From Methanofollis sp. UBA420 (GTDB lineage: Archaea > Halobacteriota > Methanomicrobia > Methanomicrobiales > Methanofollaceae), in assembly GCF_002498315.1 (NCBI RefSeq), contig NZ_DAGX01000005.1:47957-94349 (forward strand): 46,393 nt of DNA. Direction: 5' to 3'. Each line of letters starts with the position of its first letter. Position 1 is the first letter of the stretch. Shown one piece after another: positions 33,732-41,822 of this stretch. Position numbers and translations under genes: made by a program. The notes beneath the pieces are model-generated. The model saw only the letters and a program-made list of their open reading frames with translations. It searched no databases and was not told the origin of the DNA.

Positions 33732-33737
33732 TTTTTT
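33732..33737 (+). terminator. T-run after the propeller gene
   Basis: Six T in a row, ten bases after the stop codon, in a pyrimidine-rich context; a plausible archaeal termination tract. The remainder to 33931 shows no gene. Confidence 0.35.
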
Positions 33738-33931
33738 CTTGAAAATGTCCGGCGTCCTGAAGGAGACGGAGGATCCCGTACTTTTTGCGGAACAGATTGT
33801 AATTGGCACCGCCTCAAAACAGTTTGTATTTCGTAAGGTATCCGCTCATTCTCTCCTCACGTCTGTTTTATGTTCACCTGATCATTCGTGTGCGGGAAAA
33901 TATGGCCCTCTCCCATGAAACCTCCCACCAT

Positions 33932-33941
33932 CTTATAAATC
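33932..33941 (+). promoter_or_regulatory. TATA box of the mptD gene
   Basis: CTTATAAAT is centred about 26 bases before the ATG at 33964, so transcription should begin at the start codon itself (leaderless mRNA). Confidence 0.6.
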
Positions 33942-33963
33942 CCATCGGGACCCATGATCTTCC

Positions 33964-34302
33964 ATGATTTCGGATCGTGAACAGGCGGTCTTCGAGGCCG
34001 GGATCAAACTCGGCGCCCTGTACCACCAGTGGGTCGGCACCCCGATCTCGCGGGCGACGGCCGAGAGCGTGGAGACGGCGATCGAAGGGGCTGTCGGCCT
34101 CCAGCCGTATGTGACTGCAATCAGGGTGCGGTTGAACCGCGACCTCATGACCCAGAACCCCTTCGGCTACTCAGAACTCACCGGTGCGATGTTCTCCGTG
34201 GAGATCACCACCGTCTACGGGAAGGCCCGGTGCGTCGCCGCCCTCGACTACACCGGCGAGTACCCCCTCATGTCCATCAGGTCCATTGATGAAACTCCCT
34301 GA
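33964..34302 (+). CDS. mptD: Archaeal dihydroneopterin aldolase (MptD)
   Basis: The 112-residue protein fits the small archaeal MptD family (formerly DUF372): AVFEAGIKLGALYHQWVGTPIS near the N-terminus, ETAIEGAVGLQPYVTAIRV in the middle, NPFGYSELTGAMFSVEI near residue 65. MptD cleaves 7,8-dihydroneopterin to 6-hydroxymethyl-7,8-dihydropterin on the way to methanopterin, the one-carbon carrier of methanogenesis. Length is normal. It is preceded by a TATA box at leaderless distance, and its stop overlaps the start of the TatD-like gene by 14 bases, so the two are translated from one mRNA. Confidence 0.92.
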   Translation: MISDREQAVFEAGIKLGALYHQWVGTPISRATAESVETAIEGAVGLQPYVTAIRVRLNRDLMTQNPFGYSELTGAMFSVEITTVYGKARCVAALDYTGEYPLMSIRSIDETP

Positions 34303-35119
34303 GACCCCGATCACAGACGACCACATCCACTTCAACCCCCATAGAGGGCGGGGCGTGGAGGCGGCGAAGGACTTTCGGCGGGCCGGCGGGACGCACGTCT
34401 TCTACGTCTCCCTCCCTGCCTACTCCCTCGGCATCTGCCCGACGACTGCAGACGACTTTGCAGCCTCCTTCGAGGAGACCCTGCGGATCGCCGACCTCGT
34501 CAGAACCGGCGCCGGCATCACTGTCTTTCCCGTCCTCGGCGTCCACCCGATCGAGGTGCTGAAGTACGCCGACCGCCTCGGCCTTCCGGCCGCAGAGGCG
34601 CTCGCCTGCGCCGGCCTCGACGTCGCCGCACGCCTCGTTGCCGGGGGCAGGGCCGTCGGCCTGAAGAGCGGCCGCCCCCACTTCCCTGTCACCGAGGAGG
34701 TCGCCGCCGCCTCGGAGCGGGTGCTCGTCCATGCCCTCGAACTCGCGGCCGACCTCGGGTGCGCCCTTCAGGTCCATGCCGAAAGCGGGCCGTGCGCCGA
34801 CATCGTCGACCTCGCGAAGAAGGCAGGCATGAACCCCGGCCGGGTCGTCAAGCACTATGCCACCCCCGACACACCTCTCATGCCCTCCTTCCTTGCGAAG
34901 CAGGAAGGGCTCGCCGCGATGGCAAGGGCAGGCCGGCGCTTCACCATGGAGACAGACTATATGGACGAGAACAGCAGGCCCGGCGCCGTCCTCGGCCCGA
35001 AATCCGTGCCGAGGGTCACACGCCACCTCCTTGAAACCGGTGCGATCACCGAAGACGACGCCTGGCGGATCCACGCCGAAACACCCGCCGCCGTGTATGG
35101 CGTCGAGATCACCCTCTGA
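34289..35119 (+). CDS. TatD-like metal-dependent hydrolase (COG1831-type)
   Basis: The 276-residue protein has the amidohydrolase barrel features of TatD-related enzymes: ITDDHIHFNPHRG at the N-terminus (metal-binding His pair), VFPVLGVHPIEVLKY near residue 80, GLKSGRPHFPVTEE near 125, LQVHAESGP near 155, VVKHYATPDTP near 180 and METDYMDENSRPG near 215. It is probably a phosphoesterase or nuclease-like hydrolase; the substrate is unknown. The ATG at 34289 lies inside the end of mptD; the longer frame to 34184 is only overlap. A link to pterin metabolism is possible from the overlap but is not shown by the sequence. Confidence 0.85.
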   Translation: MKLPETPITDDHIHFNPHRGRGVEAAKDFRRAGGTHVFYVSLPAYSLGICPTTADDFAASFEETLRIADLVRTGAGITVFPVLGVHPIEVLKYADRLGLPAAEALACAGLDVAARLVAGGRAVGLKSGRPHFPVTEEVAAASERVLVHALELAADLGCALQVHAESGPCADIVDLAKKAGMNPGRVVKHYATPDTPLMPSFLAKQEGLAAMARAGRRFTMETDYMDENSRPGAVLGPKSVPRVTRHLLETGAITEDDAWRIHAETPAAVYGVEITL

Positions 35120-35163
35120 CTCCAGCCTCCCTTTTTTATCCGACCCCGCCAATACAGTACACA

Positions 35164-35454
35164 ATGTACCTCAAGATCCACCGGACACCCAGTGGCGAGG
35201 TGGTGGCGGTCTGCGACGACGACCTGCTCAACACCACCCTCCGCGACGGTGATCTCTGCATCTGCATCAACGGGGATTTCTACGGAACGACGCACGCCAC
35301 CGGGGATGATGTGCGTGCCGCCCTCAGCCACACCGCCAACGCAAACCTGATCGGAAAGGAATCGGTCGGCATCGCCGTCGCGATGGGACTGGTTTCCGAG
35401 AACACCTGTATGACCATCTGCGGCGTCCCGCACGCCCTTATCATTGCGGTCTAG
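35164..35454 (+). CDS. DUF424-family protein (COG2412)
   Basis: The 96-residue protein matches the archaeal DUF424 family: YLKIHRTPSGEVVAVCDDDLL at the N-terminus (cut here), DFYGTTHATGDDVRAAL, the central NLIGKESVGIAVAMGLV and VPHALII at the end. Family members are wide-spread in archaea and often adjoin translation genes; the function is not established. It starts the long plus-strand run of this region: NMD3 follows after four bases. A T-rich word, CTTTTTTATCC at about 35129-35139, is at the right distance to serve as TATA box for a leaderless mRNA. Confidence 0.85.
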   Translation: MYLKIHRTPSGEVVAVCDDDLLNTTLRDGDLCICINGDFYGTTHATGDDVRAALSHTANANLIGKESVGIAVAMGLVSENTCMTICGVPHALIIAV

Positions 35455-35458
35455 AACA

Positions 35459-36502
35459 ATGGTCGACATACTGCCAAGTGTCTGCCCCCGCTGCGGAAAG
35501 CCCTCTGTCGGGCTCTGCAGGGAGTGCCGTGCCGCGGAAACCGCGTGGCTCATCTGCGACCCCCGGGTGGAGAGCATCTACTGCCCGGTCTGCGACTCGC
35601 AGAAACATGGGAAGACCTGGAGCGACACAATGGTCGACCGCGAGACCCTCATCCGGGAACTCGCGGCCTCGGCCCTCCACCTCCACGCCGACGTGCGGGG
35701 ATCGGAGATTGTCATCTCCTCCTATGACCCGAGCCCCAACAGGACGATCGCCCGTATGGAGGTCTCAGGCACCCTGTACGGCGTCCCGGTCTCGGGAGAG
35801 TGCACGACGAAGATCGTCTGGCGCAAGGAGCAGTGCGACCGGTGCAATCGGATCAGCGGCGGGTACTACGAGGGGATTATCCAGGTGCGGGCGACCGACC
35901 GGAAGTTGAGCGGCCGTGAAATGGAGACCGCGACACGGATCGCCGAGCAGACCGAGGACGTCCTCCAGGAAGGCGGGGCCCGCCTCTCCTTTGTCTCGAA
36001 GATTGAAGAGACAAAGGACGGCCTCGACATCGTCGTCGGCTCCAACCAGATGGGGCAGGCAATTGCGAGCGACATCACCGCGGCCCTCGGCGGTCGGCTC
36101 ACCACCCACCCGAAACTCGTCGGCGAGAAGGAGGGGAAGAGGCTCTTTCGGATCACCTTCCTTGTCCGCCTGCCGCGGTACCAGAAAGGAGACGTGGTCG
36201 TCCAGCGGGGCCGGTATGTCGAGGTGCGCCAGACCGGGCACGGTCAGCTCCAGGTCTTCGACCTCCTGGACGGCACGAACAGGTTCATCGCCGAAGATGA
36301 AGCGGAAAGGCTTGTCGGCAATGTCGGCGAGGCCGAAAGCGCTCTTGTCGCGTACCTGTACGACGACATCGTCGGCATTCTGGACCCGAAGACGCAGGGC
36401 GCGGTGGAGTGCCGGGTCGTCCCATGGCTGCACCCCGAGGAAGGCGGGACGATTCTGGTTGTCCGCGACCCCGAGACCAGACTTTTCGTCCTTGTCGGAT
36501 GA
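35459..36502 (+). CDS. nmd3: NMD3-family protein (60S/50S subunit factor homolog)
   Basis: The 347-residue protein has an N-terminal zinc ribbon region (CPRCGKPSVGLCRECR, then YCPVCDSQKHG) and a later CDRCNRISGGYYEGIIQVRA, as in archaeal NMD3. The middle part (AEQTEDVLQEGGARLSFVSK, GSNQMGQAIASDITAALGG) and an SH3-like C-terminal half follow. Eukaryotic NMD3 is the export adaptor of the large ribosomal subunit; the archaeal form lacks the export tail and probably acts in ribosome maturation. The ATG at 35459 comes four bases after the DUF424 stop, and the stop codon overlaps the next ATG (ATGA). Confidence 0.92.
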   Translation: MVDILPSVCPRCGKPSVGLCRECRAAETAWLICDPRVESIYCPVCDSQKHGKTWSDTMVDRETLIRELAASALHLHADVRGSEIVISSYDPSPNRTIARMEVSGTLYGVPVSGECTTKIVWRKEQCDRCNRISGGYYEGIIQVRATDRKLSGREMETATRIAEQTEDVLQEGGARLSFVSKIEETKDGLDIVVGSNQMGQAIASDITAALGGRLTTHPKLVGEKEGKRLFRITFLVRLPRYQKGDVVVQRGRYVEVRQTGHGQLQVFDLLDGTNRFIAEDEAERLVGNVGEAESALVAYLYDDIVGILDPKTQGAVECRVVPWLHPEEGGTILVVRDPETRLFVLVG

Positions 36503-37392
36503 GTATGCGGGTGCGGAAGGTCTCCCCCGGTGAACTCGCCACGGCAGTGCGGGAAGCATGGGCCGACCCCTGCCACCGCCCCTATGTCGAGGGAGGCGTC
36601 GCGTATGTGCCGGTGCGTGACGGCTGGCCCGCCGACCTCGACCTCACTGAGCGACAGCCATACCGCGGCCGCCCCTTCCAGATGATCGGCGACACCGCCG
36701 TCCTCCATGGTGCCCGCCCGACGCCGGCAGAGGTGGAGGAGATCCTCGCCTGGCGTCGCCCTGCCTGCGTCCTGTACCTGCGAACGATCGACGGAGTGAA
36801 ACGGCTCCCCGGCGTCGAGGTGCTCCATGGTGATCCGCATCCTGTCTGCCACCACGAGAACGGCCTGCGGTACTGGCTCAACCCTGCGGAGGTGATGTTC
36901 GCGCAGGGAAACCTGGAGGAACGCGCCCGCATGGGGAGGGCGGTGCGTCCCGGCGAGAGGGTGGCAGACATGTTCGCGGGGATCGGCTACTTCACCCTCC
37001 CGATGGCCGCGGCCGGTGCGTCGGTGCATGCACTGGAGATCAACCCGGTCTCTTTCGGCTACCTGAGGCGAAACGTGGAGGAAAATGGTCTGGATAGGAG
37101 GGTCAGGCCCGAGTGCGGCGACTGCCGCGACCTCCTCTTCGGCACCTATGATCGGATCGTGATGGGTCATTTTGAGGCCCCGTCCTTCCTCCCCGACGCT
37201 CTGGCCCATGCCGGGCCGGGCACTGTCCTCCACCTCCACGCCCTCGGTGACGCCGGGGCCGCGATCGACACGGCAACTGCTGCGGCAGGATTCTCCGCAT
37301 CGGTCGCCACCCGCAAAGTAAAGAAATATGGGCCGCATATATGGCATGTCGTACATGACGTGGTGCTCGATGAGCAGCGGACAAAGGCTTGA
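36499..37392 (+). CDS. Class I SAM-dependent transferase, Trm5/Taw2 family
   Basis: The 297-residue protein has the Trm5/TYW2 core: an N-terminal domain (VHGDPHPVCHHENGLRYWL, AEVMFAQGNLEERARMG) and a Rossmann domain with VADMFAGIGYFTLPMAAAG (SAM-binding motif I), ALEINPVSFGYLRRNVEENGL and YDRIVMGHFEAPSFLPDAL. In Trm5 (tRNA m1G37 methyltransferase) the last motif ends in NLP; here MGHFEAP is closer to Taw2, which moves an aminocarboxypropyl group from SAM to the wyosine precursor at position 37 of tRNA-Phe. I favour Taw2 but cannot exclude another tRNA enzyme. The start at 36499 overlaps the NMD3 stop; ATG at 36505 is an alternative. It overlaps coaBC by 23 bases. Confidence 0.82.
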   Translation: MSMRVRKVSPGELATAVREAWADPCHRPYVEGGVAYVPVRDGWPADLDLTERQPYRGRPFQMIGDTAVLHGARPTPAEVEEILAWRRPACVLYLRTIDGVKRLPGVEVLHGDPHPVCHHENGLRYWLNPAEVMFAQGNLEERARMGRAVRPGERVADMFAGIGYFTLPMAAAGASVHALEINPVSFGYLRRNVEENGLDRRVRPECGDCRDLLFGTYDRIVMGHFEAPSFLPDALAHAGPGTVLHLHALGDAGAAIDTATAAAGFSASVATRKVKKYGPHIWHVVHDVVLDEQRTKA

Positions 37393-38506
37393 AGGAAAAA
37401 CGGTTGTTCTGGCGGTAACAGGCAGCATCGCGGTTGTCGAGACGGTGCGGCTCGCCCACGAACTCCGGCGGCGGGGTGCCGTCGTGCAGGCCGTCATGAG
37501 CGCGGCGGCCTGCGGGATCATCCACCCCGACGCCCTCACCTATGCCACAGGCCGGGAAGCGATCACCCGGTGCACCGGCATGGTCGAGCACGTCCTCTAC
37601 TGCGGGGAAGGGGGGTGCGCCGACCTCCTCCTCGTCGCCCCGTGTACCGCAAATACGATCGGGAAGATTGCCCACGGCATCGACGATACCCCTGTCACCA
37701 CCTTTGCGACGACCGCCCTCGGCCGCGGCATGCCGGTGGTCGTCGTGCCCGCCATGCACGAGTCGATGTACCGCCATCCCGGCGTCGTCGAGAACCTGGC
37801 AAAACTGGAGTCCTGGGGAATCGACGTTGTCCCGCCGCGGATCGAAGAGGAGAAGGCGAAGATCGCCGGGATCGAGGAGATCGCCCTCCACGTGGAGCGC
37901 GCCCTCCTCGACCGTCCCCTTGCGGGAAAACGCGTGGTGATCACGAGCGGGGCCTGCGCTGAACCCGTGGACGATGTGCGGGTGCTCACCACCCGCTCCA
38001 CCGGGCAGATGGGCCGGGCCCTGGCCCTGGAGGCCTACCGCCTCGGGGCCTCGGTGACGGTCGTCCATGCGGGACACGTCCCCTGCGTCGAGAATGTGCA
38101 TGTGGAGACGGCAGGCGAGATGATGGAGGCGGTGCTCGCCGGGGTCGGGAAGGGTGCCGACTACTATCTCTCGGCGGCGGCGATCTCCGACTTCGCCCCT
38201 GCGAGGGCGGCAGGAAAGATACCAAGTGGTGCGCCTGTGGAGATCGGCCTCCGTCCCCTCCCCAAGGTGCTCGACGCCGTCCAGAGGATTTTTTCCGGGA
38301 CGGTCGTCGCCTTCAAACTCGGGTGGGACGAGGAGGCCAGGGCCGCGGCAATGCTCGACGCCGGCGTCGCCATGGTCGTTCTGAATACACCGCCGGCGAT
38401 GGGGGCCGCGGGCGGGGAGTTTGTGCTTATGAAATCGGATTCGAGGAGAACTGTTACAGGAACGAAGGAAGAGGTGGCAGAGGCGATATGGTCCGCACTG
38501 CTGTAG
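37370..38506 (+). CDS. coaBC: CoaBC: phosphopantothenoylcysteine decarboxylase/synthetase
   Basis: The 378-residue bifunctional enzyme has the CoaC flavoprotein half (VVLAVTGSIAVVETVRLAHEL, a flavin-binding start; DLLLVAPCTANTIGKIAHGI; VVPAMHESMYRHP) up to about residue 180 and the CoaB half after it (VVITSGACAEPVDDVRVLTTRSTGQMG, SAAAISDFAPA, AFKLGWDEE, VVLNTP). It makes 4'-phosphopantetheine from 4'-phosphopantothenate and cysteine. The start ATG at 37370 lies in the end of the preceding gene. With the following pantoate kinase and phosphopantothenate synthetase it covers three consecutive parts of the archaeal CoA pathway in one transcript. Confidence 0.94.
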   Translation: MSSGQRLEGKTVVLAVTGSIAVVETVRLAHELRRRGAVVQAVMSAAACGIIHPDALTYATGREAITRCTGMVEHVLYCGEGGCADLLLVAPCTANTIGKIAHGIDDTPVTTFATTALGRGMPVVVVPAMHESMYRHPGVVENLAKLESWGIDVVPPRIEEEKAKIAGIEEIALHVERALLDRPLAGKRVVITSGACAEPVDDVRVLTTRSTGQMGRALALEAYRLGASVTVVHAGHVPCVENVHVETAGEMMEAVLAGVGKGADYYLSAAAISDFAPARAAGKIPSGAPVEIGLRPLPKVLDAVQRIFSGTVVAFKLGWDEEARAAAMLDAGVAMVVLNTPPAMGAAGGEFVLMKSDSRRTVTGTKEEVAEAIWSALL

Positions 38507-39348
38507 CCTTCTCGCCCGGACACATCTCGGGATATTTCAAAAAGGTTGCCGGGAAGACGCCGGAGACGACAGGCAGCCTTGGCGCTGGTCTCGTCATCGA
38601 CGAGGGCGTGAGAGCCGAGGCCTCGGCCGCCGGTACGTCGGCGGTGGTGGTCAGGTGCCTCGGCGCCCACGGGGAGGTCATATCCGAATCCGCGGGGTCG
38701 ACCCCGCTTGAATATGTGATGCACGAACTCGGGGTGACGGCGAGAGTGGAGACGACCTGCCGTCTCCCTATCGGCGCCGGCTTCGGCCTCTCCGCAGCCG
38801 CTCTCCTCTCCTCGATCACCGCCCTCAACGCCCTCTTCGACCTCGGCATGGACCGTGCCGGGATCGCCGCCCTTGCCCACCGCACCGAGGTCGTTCACAA
38901 CACCGGCCTTGGCGACGTCGCCGCGTGTCAGGGGGGTGGGCTTGTCTGCAGGCAGACGCCGGGTACGATCGGTGCGATCACCAGGATCCCGGTCGATACG
39001 GAGGTCAGGGCCCTCTCCTTCGGCCCCCTGCCGACGCCCGAGGTGCTTGGCTCGGCCGAAAGGCTGGCGCAGGTCGCCGCGGCCTGCCCTGACACCTGCC
39101 CGACCGACCTTGACGACTTTTTCCGTCTTTCGCGTTCTTTTGCCGAGAAAAGCGGTCTTGTCAGGCCTGAAGTGAGGGCGGCCCTTGCAGCGTGCGACAC
39201 AGCGGGGGTGCCTGCGAGCATGACGATGCTTGGTCTTGGCGTTTTTGCCGCCGGGGAGGGGGCAGGCGGGGTGCTCGCCCTTTTCGGCGACCCGATCCCC
39301 CTCAGGGTGGCGCGGGAGGGCTTCCGCCTCCTGGAGGTGCGGCCATGA
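38488..39348 (+). CDS. Pantoate kinase (archaeal CoA pathway, GHMP family)
   Basis: The 286-residue protein is a GHMP kinase with the pantoate kinase pattern: AFSPGHISGYFKK at the N-terminus, the ATP loop LPIGAGFGLSAAALLS near residue 92 (GHMP motif 2) and VPASMTMLGLGVFA near the C-terminus. Archaea phosphorylate pantoate before joining it to beta-alanine, unlike bacteria; this enzyme does the first step and the next gene the second. The ATG at 38488 overlaps the end of coaBC by 19 bases. Its stop overlaps the next start as ATGA. Confidence 0.92.
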   Translation: MVRTAVAFSPGHISGYFKKVAGKTPETTGSLGAGLVIDEGVRAEASAAGTSAVVVRCLGAHGEVISESAGSTPLEYVMHELGVTARVETTCRLPIGAGFGLSAAALLSSITALNALFDLGMDRAGIAALAHRTEVVHNTGLGDVAACQGGGLVCRQTPGTIGAITRIPVDTEVRALSFGPLPTPEVLGSAERLAQVAAACPDTCPTDLDDFFRLSRSFAEKSGLVRPEVRAALAACDTAGVPASMTMLGLGVFAAGEGAGGVLALFGDPIPLRVAREGFRLLEVRP

Positions 39349-40091
39349 CGACCATACCGAAGGACCACCCCAGGTACGCCGCCCTTGTCGTCCGCGACCG
39401 CCTTGCCGCAGCGATGCGCGAGGGCGTCCTTGCCCCCGAAGGGCTGATCGCTCAGGGCCGCGGCGAGGCCTTCGACTATCTCCTCGGCGAAGCGACGACG
39501 GAAAGCGCCGCCCGTGCCGAGAGGGCTGCCGCGGCGATGCTCCTCTCCGCCCGGCGCCCGGTCATCTCGGTGAACGGGAACACGGCCGCGCTCTGTGCCC
39601 ACCAGATCGCCGCCCTCCAGGAGGCGAGCGGTGCGGCCGTCGAGGTGAACCTCTTCCACAGGACAGAGGAGAGGATGGAAAAGATCACGGCCCTTCTCCG
39701 CGCCAACGGCGTGGACGTCCTCACTGGCGAGTCCGAACGTCTCATCCCCCTCGCCCACGACCGGGCGCTCTGCCTCCGAGACGGCATCGGGGTCGCGGAT
39801 CTTGTCCTCGTCCCCCTTGAAGATGGCGACCGGTGCGAGGCCCTGAGAAAGATGGGCAAGGCGGTCATCGCGATCGACCTGAACCCCCTCTCCAGGACAG
39901 CACAGACCGCCACCCTTGCGGTCGTGGACGAGGTGACGCGGGCAGTCCCCGCGATCACCGCCCACTGCCGCGACCTCACGACCGACGAGGCCCGGAGGAT
40001 CGCCTTGTCTGTTGAGAACACTCCCTTCCTGAAGGAGGCGCTTGCCGGGATGATCCGGCACCTTGAGGTGATCAATGATGCTCTGGAGTGA
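39345..40091 (+). CDS. 4-phosphopantoate--beta-alanine ligase (phosphopantothenate synthetase)
   Basis: The 248-residue protein matches the archaeal PPS family: HPRYAALVVRDRLAAAMREG at the N-terminus, AHQIAALQEASGAAVEVNLFHRTEER in the middle and AVIAIDLNPLSRTAQTATLAVVDEVTRA (cut here by region) near residue 170. It ligates 4-phosphopantoate and beta-alanine with ATP, giving 4'-phosphopantothenate for CoaBC. Length is typical. The start at 39345 overlaps the kinase stop (ATGA), and its end overlaps the RFC-type gene by 17 bases. Confidence 0.92.
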   Translation: MTTIPKDHPRYAALVVRDRLAAAMREGVLAPEGLIAQGRGEAFDYLLGEATTESAARAERAAAAMLLSARRPVISVNGNTAALCAHQIAALQEASGAAVEVNLFHRTEERMEKITALLRANGVDVLTGESERLIPLAHDRALCLRDGIGVADLVLVPLEDGDRCEALRKMGKAVIAIDLNPLSRTAQTATLAVVDEVTRAVPAITAHCRDLTTDEARRIALSVENTPFLKEALAGMIRHLEVINDALE

Positions 40092-41076
40092 AAAATATCG
40101 ACCGACCGATTTCTCCGGGATCCTGGGGCAGGAGAACGTGGTGCAGACTCTTGAGTCCGCTGCCGACGAGGGGAACGTCCCTCACCTCCTCGTCGTCGGC
40201 AGGCCCGGCACGGGGAAGAGCGTCGCCGTCGAGGCCCTTGCACGGAGGCTGTACGGCACACACTGGCAGGAGAACACCACGGTCTTTCCCACTGCCGATA
40301 TCTTCGAGCAGGGGAGGAAGTACCTGGAGGCCGAAGAGCGCTTTGCGCATCTCTACCGGAAGGATGAGAGCGTCCTCTCGAACTTCAAGCATATCGTGAA
40401 GTGGTATGCCGGGATCAGGCCACTCGACGCGGCATTCAGGCTGGTGGTCTTTGAAGGAGCGGCCGCACTGACCAGGGAGGCCCAGCAGGGGCTCCGTCGG
40501 CTCATGGAGCGCTACTCGGGAACGTGCCGGTTTGTCTTCCTCACGACGAACGGCAGCGCGATCATCCCCGCGATCGCCTCGCGATGTCTCCCTCTCACCT
40601 TCGGCCCTGTCCCCGACCCCCTGGTCCGGCAGCGCCTGGAGGAGATCCTGAGGGCCGAAGGCGTCCCTGCCGGAAAAGTATCGGACGACGACCTCGACCT
40701 CATCGTCCCGGCGGCGGCCGGCGACCTGCGACGTGCGATCCTCCTCCTCCAGCTCTCTGCGGAGTCGGAGGGACACGTCGACCTCGCCGATACGGCTGCG
40801 TCCGAGACAGAGAACGTGGCGGCTTCGGCCTTCGGGGCGCTGATGAAGGGCGACCTTGTCGGGGCAAAGGCGCGCACCGAGGCACTGCTCATTGACTATG
40901 GCCTGACCGGCGAAGAAGTGGTCAGGGAACTTGCGCGTGCGGCCGACCGTACCTATAATGACCCGCGGATCGCCGTCGCTCTTGCCGATGCCGACCTCCT
41001 GATCCGGAGAGGCGGCAGTGAATTTATCCAGATAAATGCACTCCTTGCACGAATTTCACAGGAGGTGTTCTCCTGA
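40075..41076 (+). CDS. RFC small-subunit paralog (second clamp-loader subunit) with degenerate Walker B
   Basis: The 333-residue protein resembles RFC small subunits over its whole length: WSEKYRPTDFSGILGQ, Walker A VGRPGTGKS (about residues 41-48), sensor 1 FLTTNGSAIIP, the arginine-finger SRC motif IASRCLPL, and sensor 2 GDLRRAILLLQ. At the Walker B position it reads LVVFEGAAAL where active subunits have LDEAD, so both acidic residues are lost or moved and it should bind but not hydrolyse ATP. Some methanogens such as Methanosarcina have an RFC with two kinds of small subunit, and this fits the second kind. The ATG at 40078 is also possible; GAGGTG lies just upstream. It ends the CoA gene run, and its stop overlaps the start of the methyltransferase gene. 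Confidence 0.87.
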   Translation: MMLWSEKYRPTDFSGILGQENVVQTLESAADEGNVPHLLVVGRPGTGKSVAVEALARRLYGTHWQENTTVFPTADIFEQGRKYLEAEERFAHLYRKDESVLSNFKHIVKWYAGIRPLDAAFRLVVFEGAAALTREAQQGLRRLMERYSGTCRFVFLTTNGSAIIPAIASRCLPLTFGPVPDPLVRQRLEEILRAEGVPAGKVSDDDLDLIVPAAAGDLRRAILLLQLSAESEGHVDLADTAASETENVAASAFGALMKGDLVGAKARTEALLIDYGLTGEEVVRELARAADRTYNDPRIAVALADADLLIRRGGSEFIQINALLARISQEVFS

Positions 41077-41801
41077 AGCGCGATTATGAGAAGATTCAGA
41101 AACACTACGATGGTGTGGCCGAGATCTATGACAGCCGCTATGGCGGCGACGTCGGGAACCGGTACCACGGCCATATCAGGGACCATGTAATGAACTGTCT
41201 CCCGAAGGGGGGCGCCCTCCTCGACCTCGGTTGCGGGACGGGCCTGTTTATGCAGCACTACCTCACCGCCGGCGGCGGAACGGCGGTAGGGCTCGACCTC
41301 TCGCCTGAGATGGTGAAGGCGGCCCGTCACCAGAACCACCTCGACGATGTCGTGGCAGGGACGGCCGACCGTCTCCCCTTCAAGGACGCGTCCTTCGATG
41401 CGGTATCGAGCATCCTTGCCTTCAGTTATGTCCCCGACCCGGAGGCGATGCTCTCCGAGGCGTACCGCGTCCTCCGTCCCGGCGGCCGCATCGCTATCTG
41501 CACCCTCGGCCACAATGTCTTCACGTCGATCCTTCCCGCGATCTACCGTCTCGGCGAGAAAGCGCACTGGAGCCGGATCGGGGTCGGGAGTTTCGGCGAG
41601 CATTACTACTCGGAAGACCAGATGCGGGACCTTCTTTCTGCGGCCGGCTTTACCGATCTGAAGGTCCACCGCTGTTCCTTCGCCCACGTCAACATGAAAA
41701 AGCCCATCTTCGATGTCGTCAGGAAGGCAGAGCCCTTCGTCGAGAAGAAACTCTCGTACCTCGCCTTCAATGTCTGTGCGAGCGGGAAAAAAGAGAGATG
41801 A
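41073..41801 (+). CDS. SAM-dependent methyltransferase, apparently with a CTG start
   Basis: The 242-residue protein is a class I methyltransferase: ALLDLGCGTGLFMQHYL (motif I), VGLDLSPEMVKAAR, RLPFKDASFDAVSSILAFSYVPD and a RVLRPGGRIAICTLG strand, like UbiE/quinone-type or unassigned small-molecule enzymes. The usual start would be a GTG at 41115, but 14 plausible codons precede it (KRDYEKIQKHYDGVAEIYDSRY is the family-like N-terminus) back to a CTG at 41073. This CTG overlaps the previous stop as CTGA and has a near-perfect AGGAGGTG six bases upstream. I therefore give CTG as start. It is the last gene of the run. Confidence 0.82.
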   Translation: MKRDYEKIQKHYDGVAEIYDSRYGGDVGNRYHGHIRDHVMNCLPKGGALLDLGCGTGLFMQHYLTAGGGTAVGLDLSPEMVKAARHQNHLDDVVAGTADRLPFKDASFDAVSSILAFSYVPDPEAMLSEAYRVLRPGGRIAICTLGHNVFTSILPAIYRLGEKAHWSRIGVGSFGEHYYSEDQMRDLLSAAGFTDLKVHRCSFAHVNMKKPIFDVVRKAEPFVEKKLSYLAFNVCASGKKER

Positions 41802-41822
41802 AAAGGTTCGTGCAGCCCGGGT

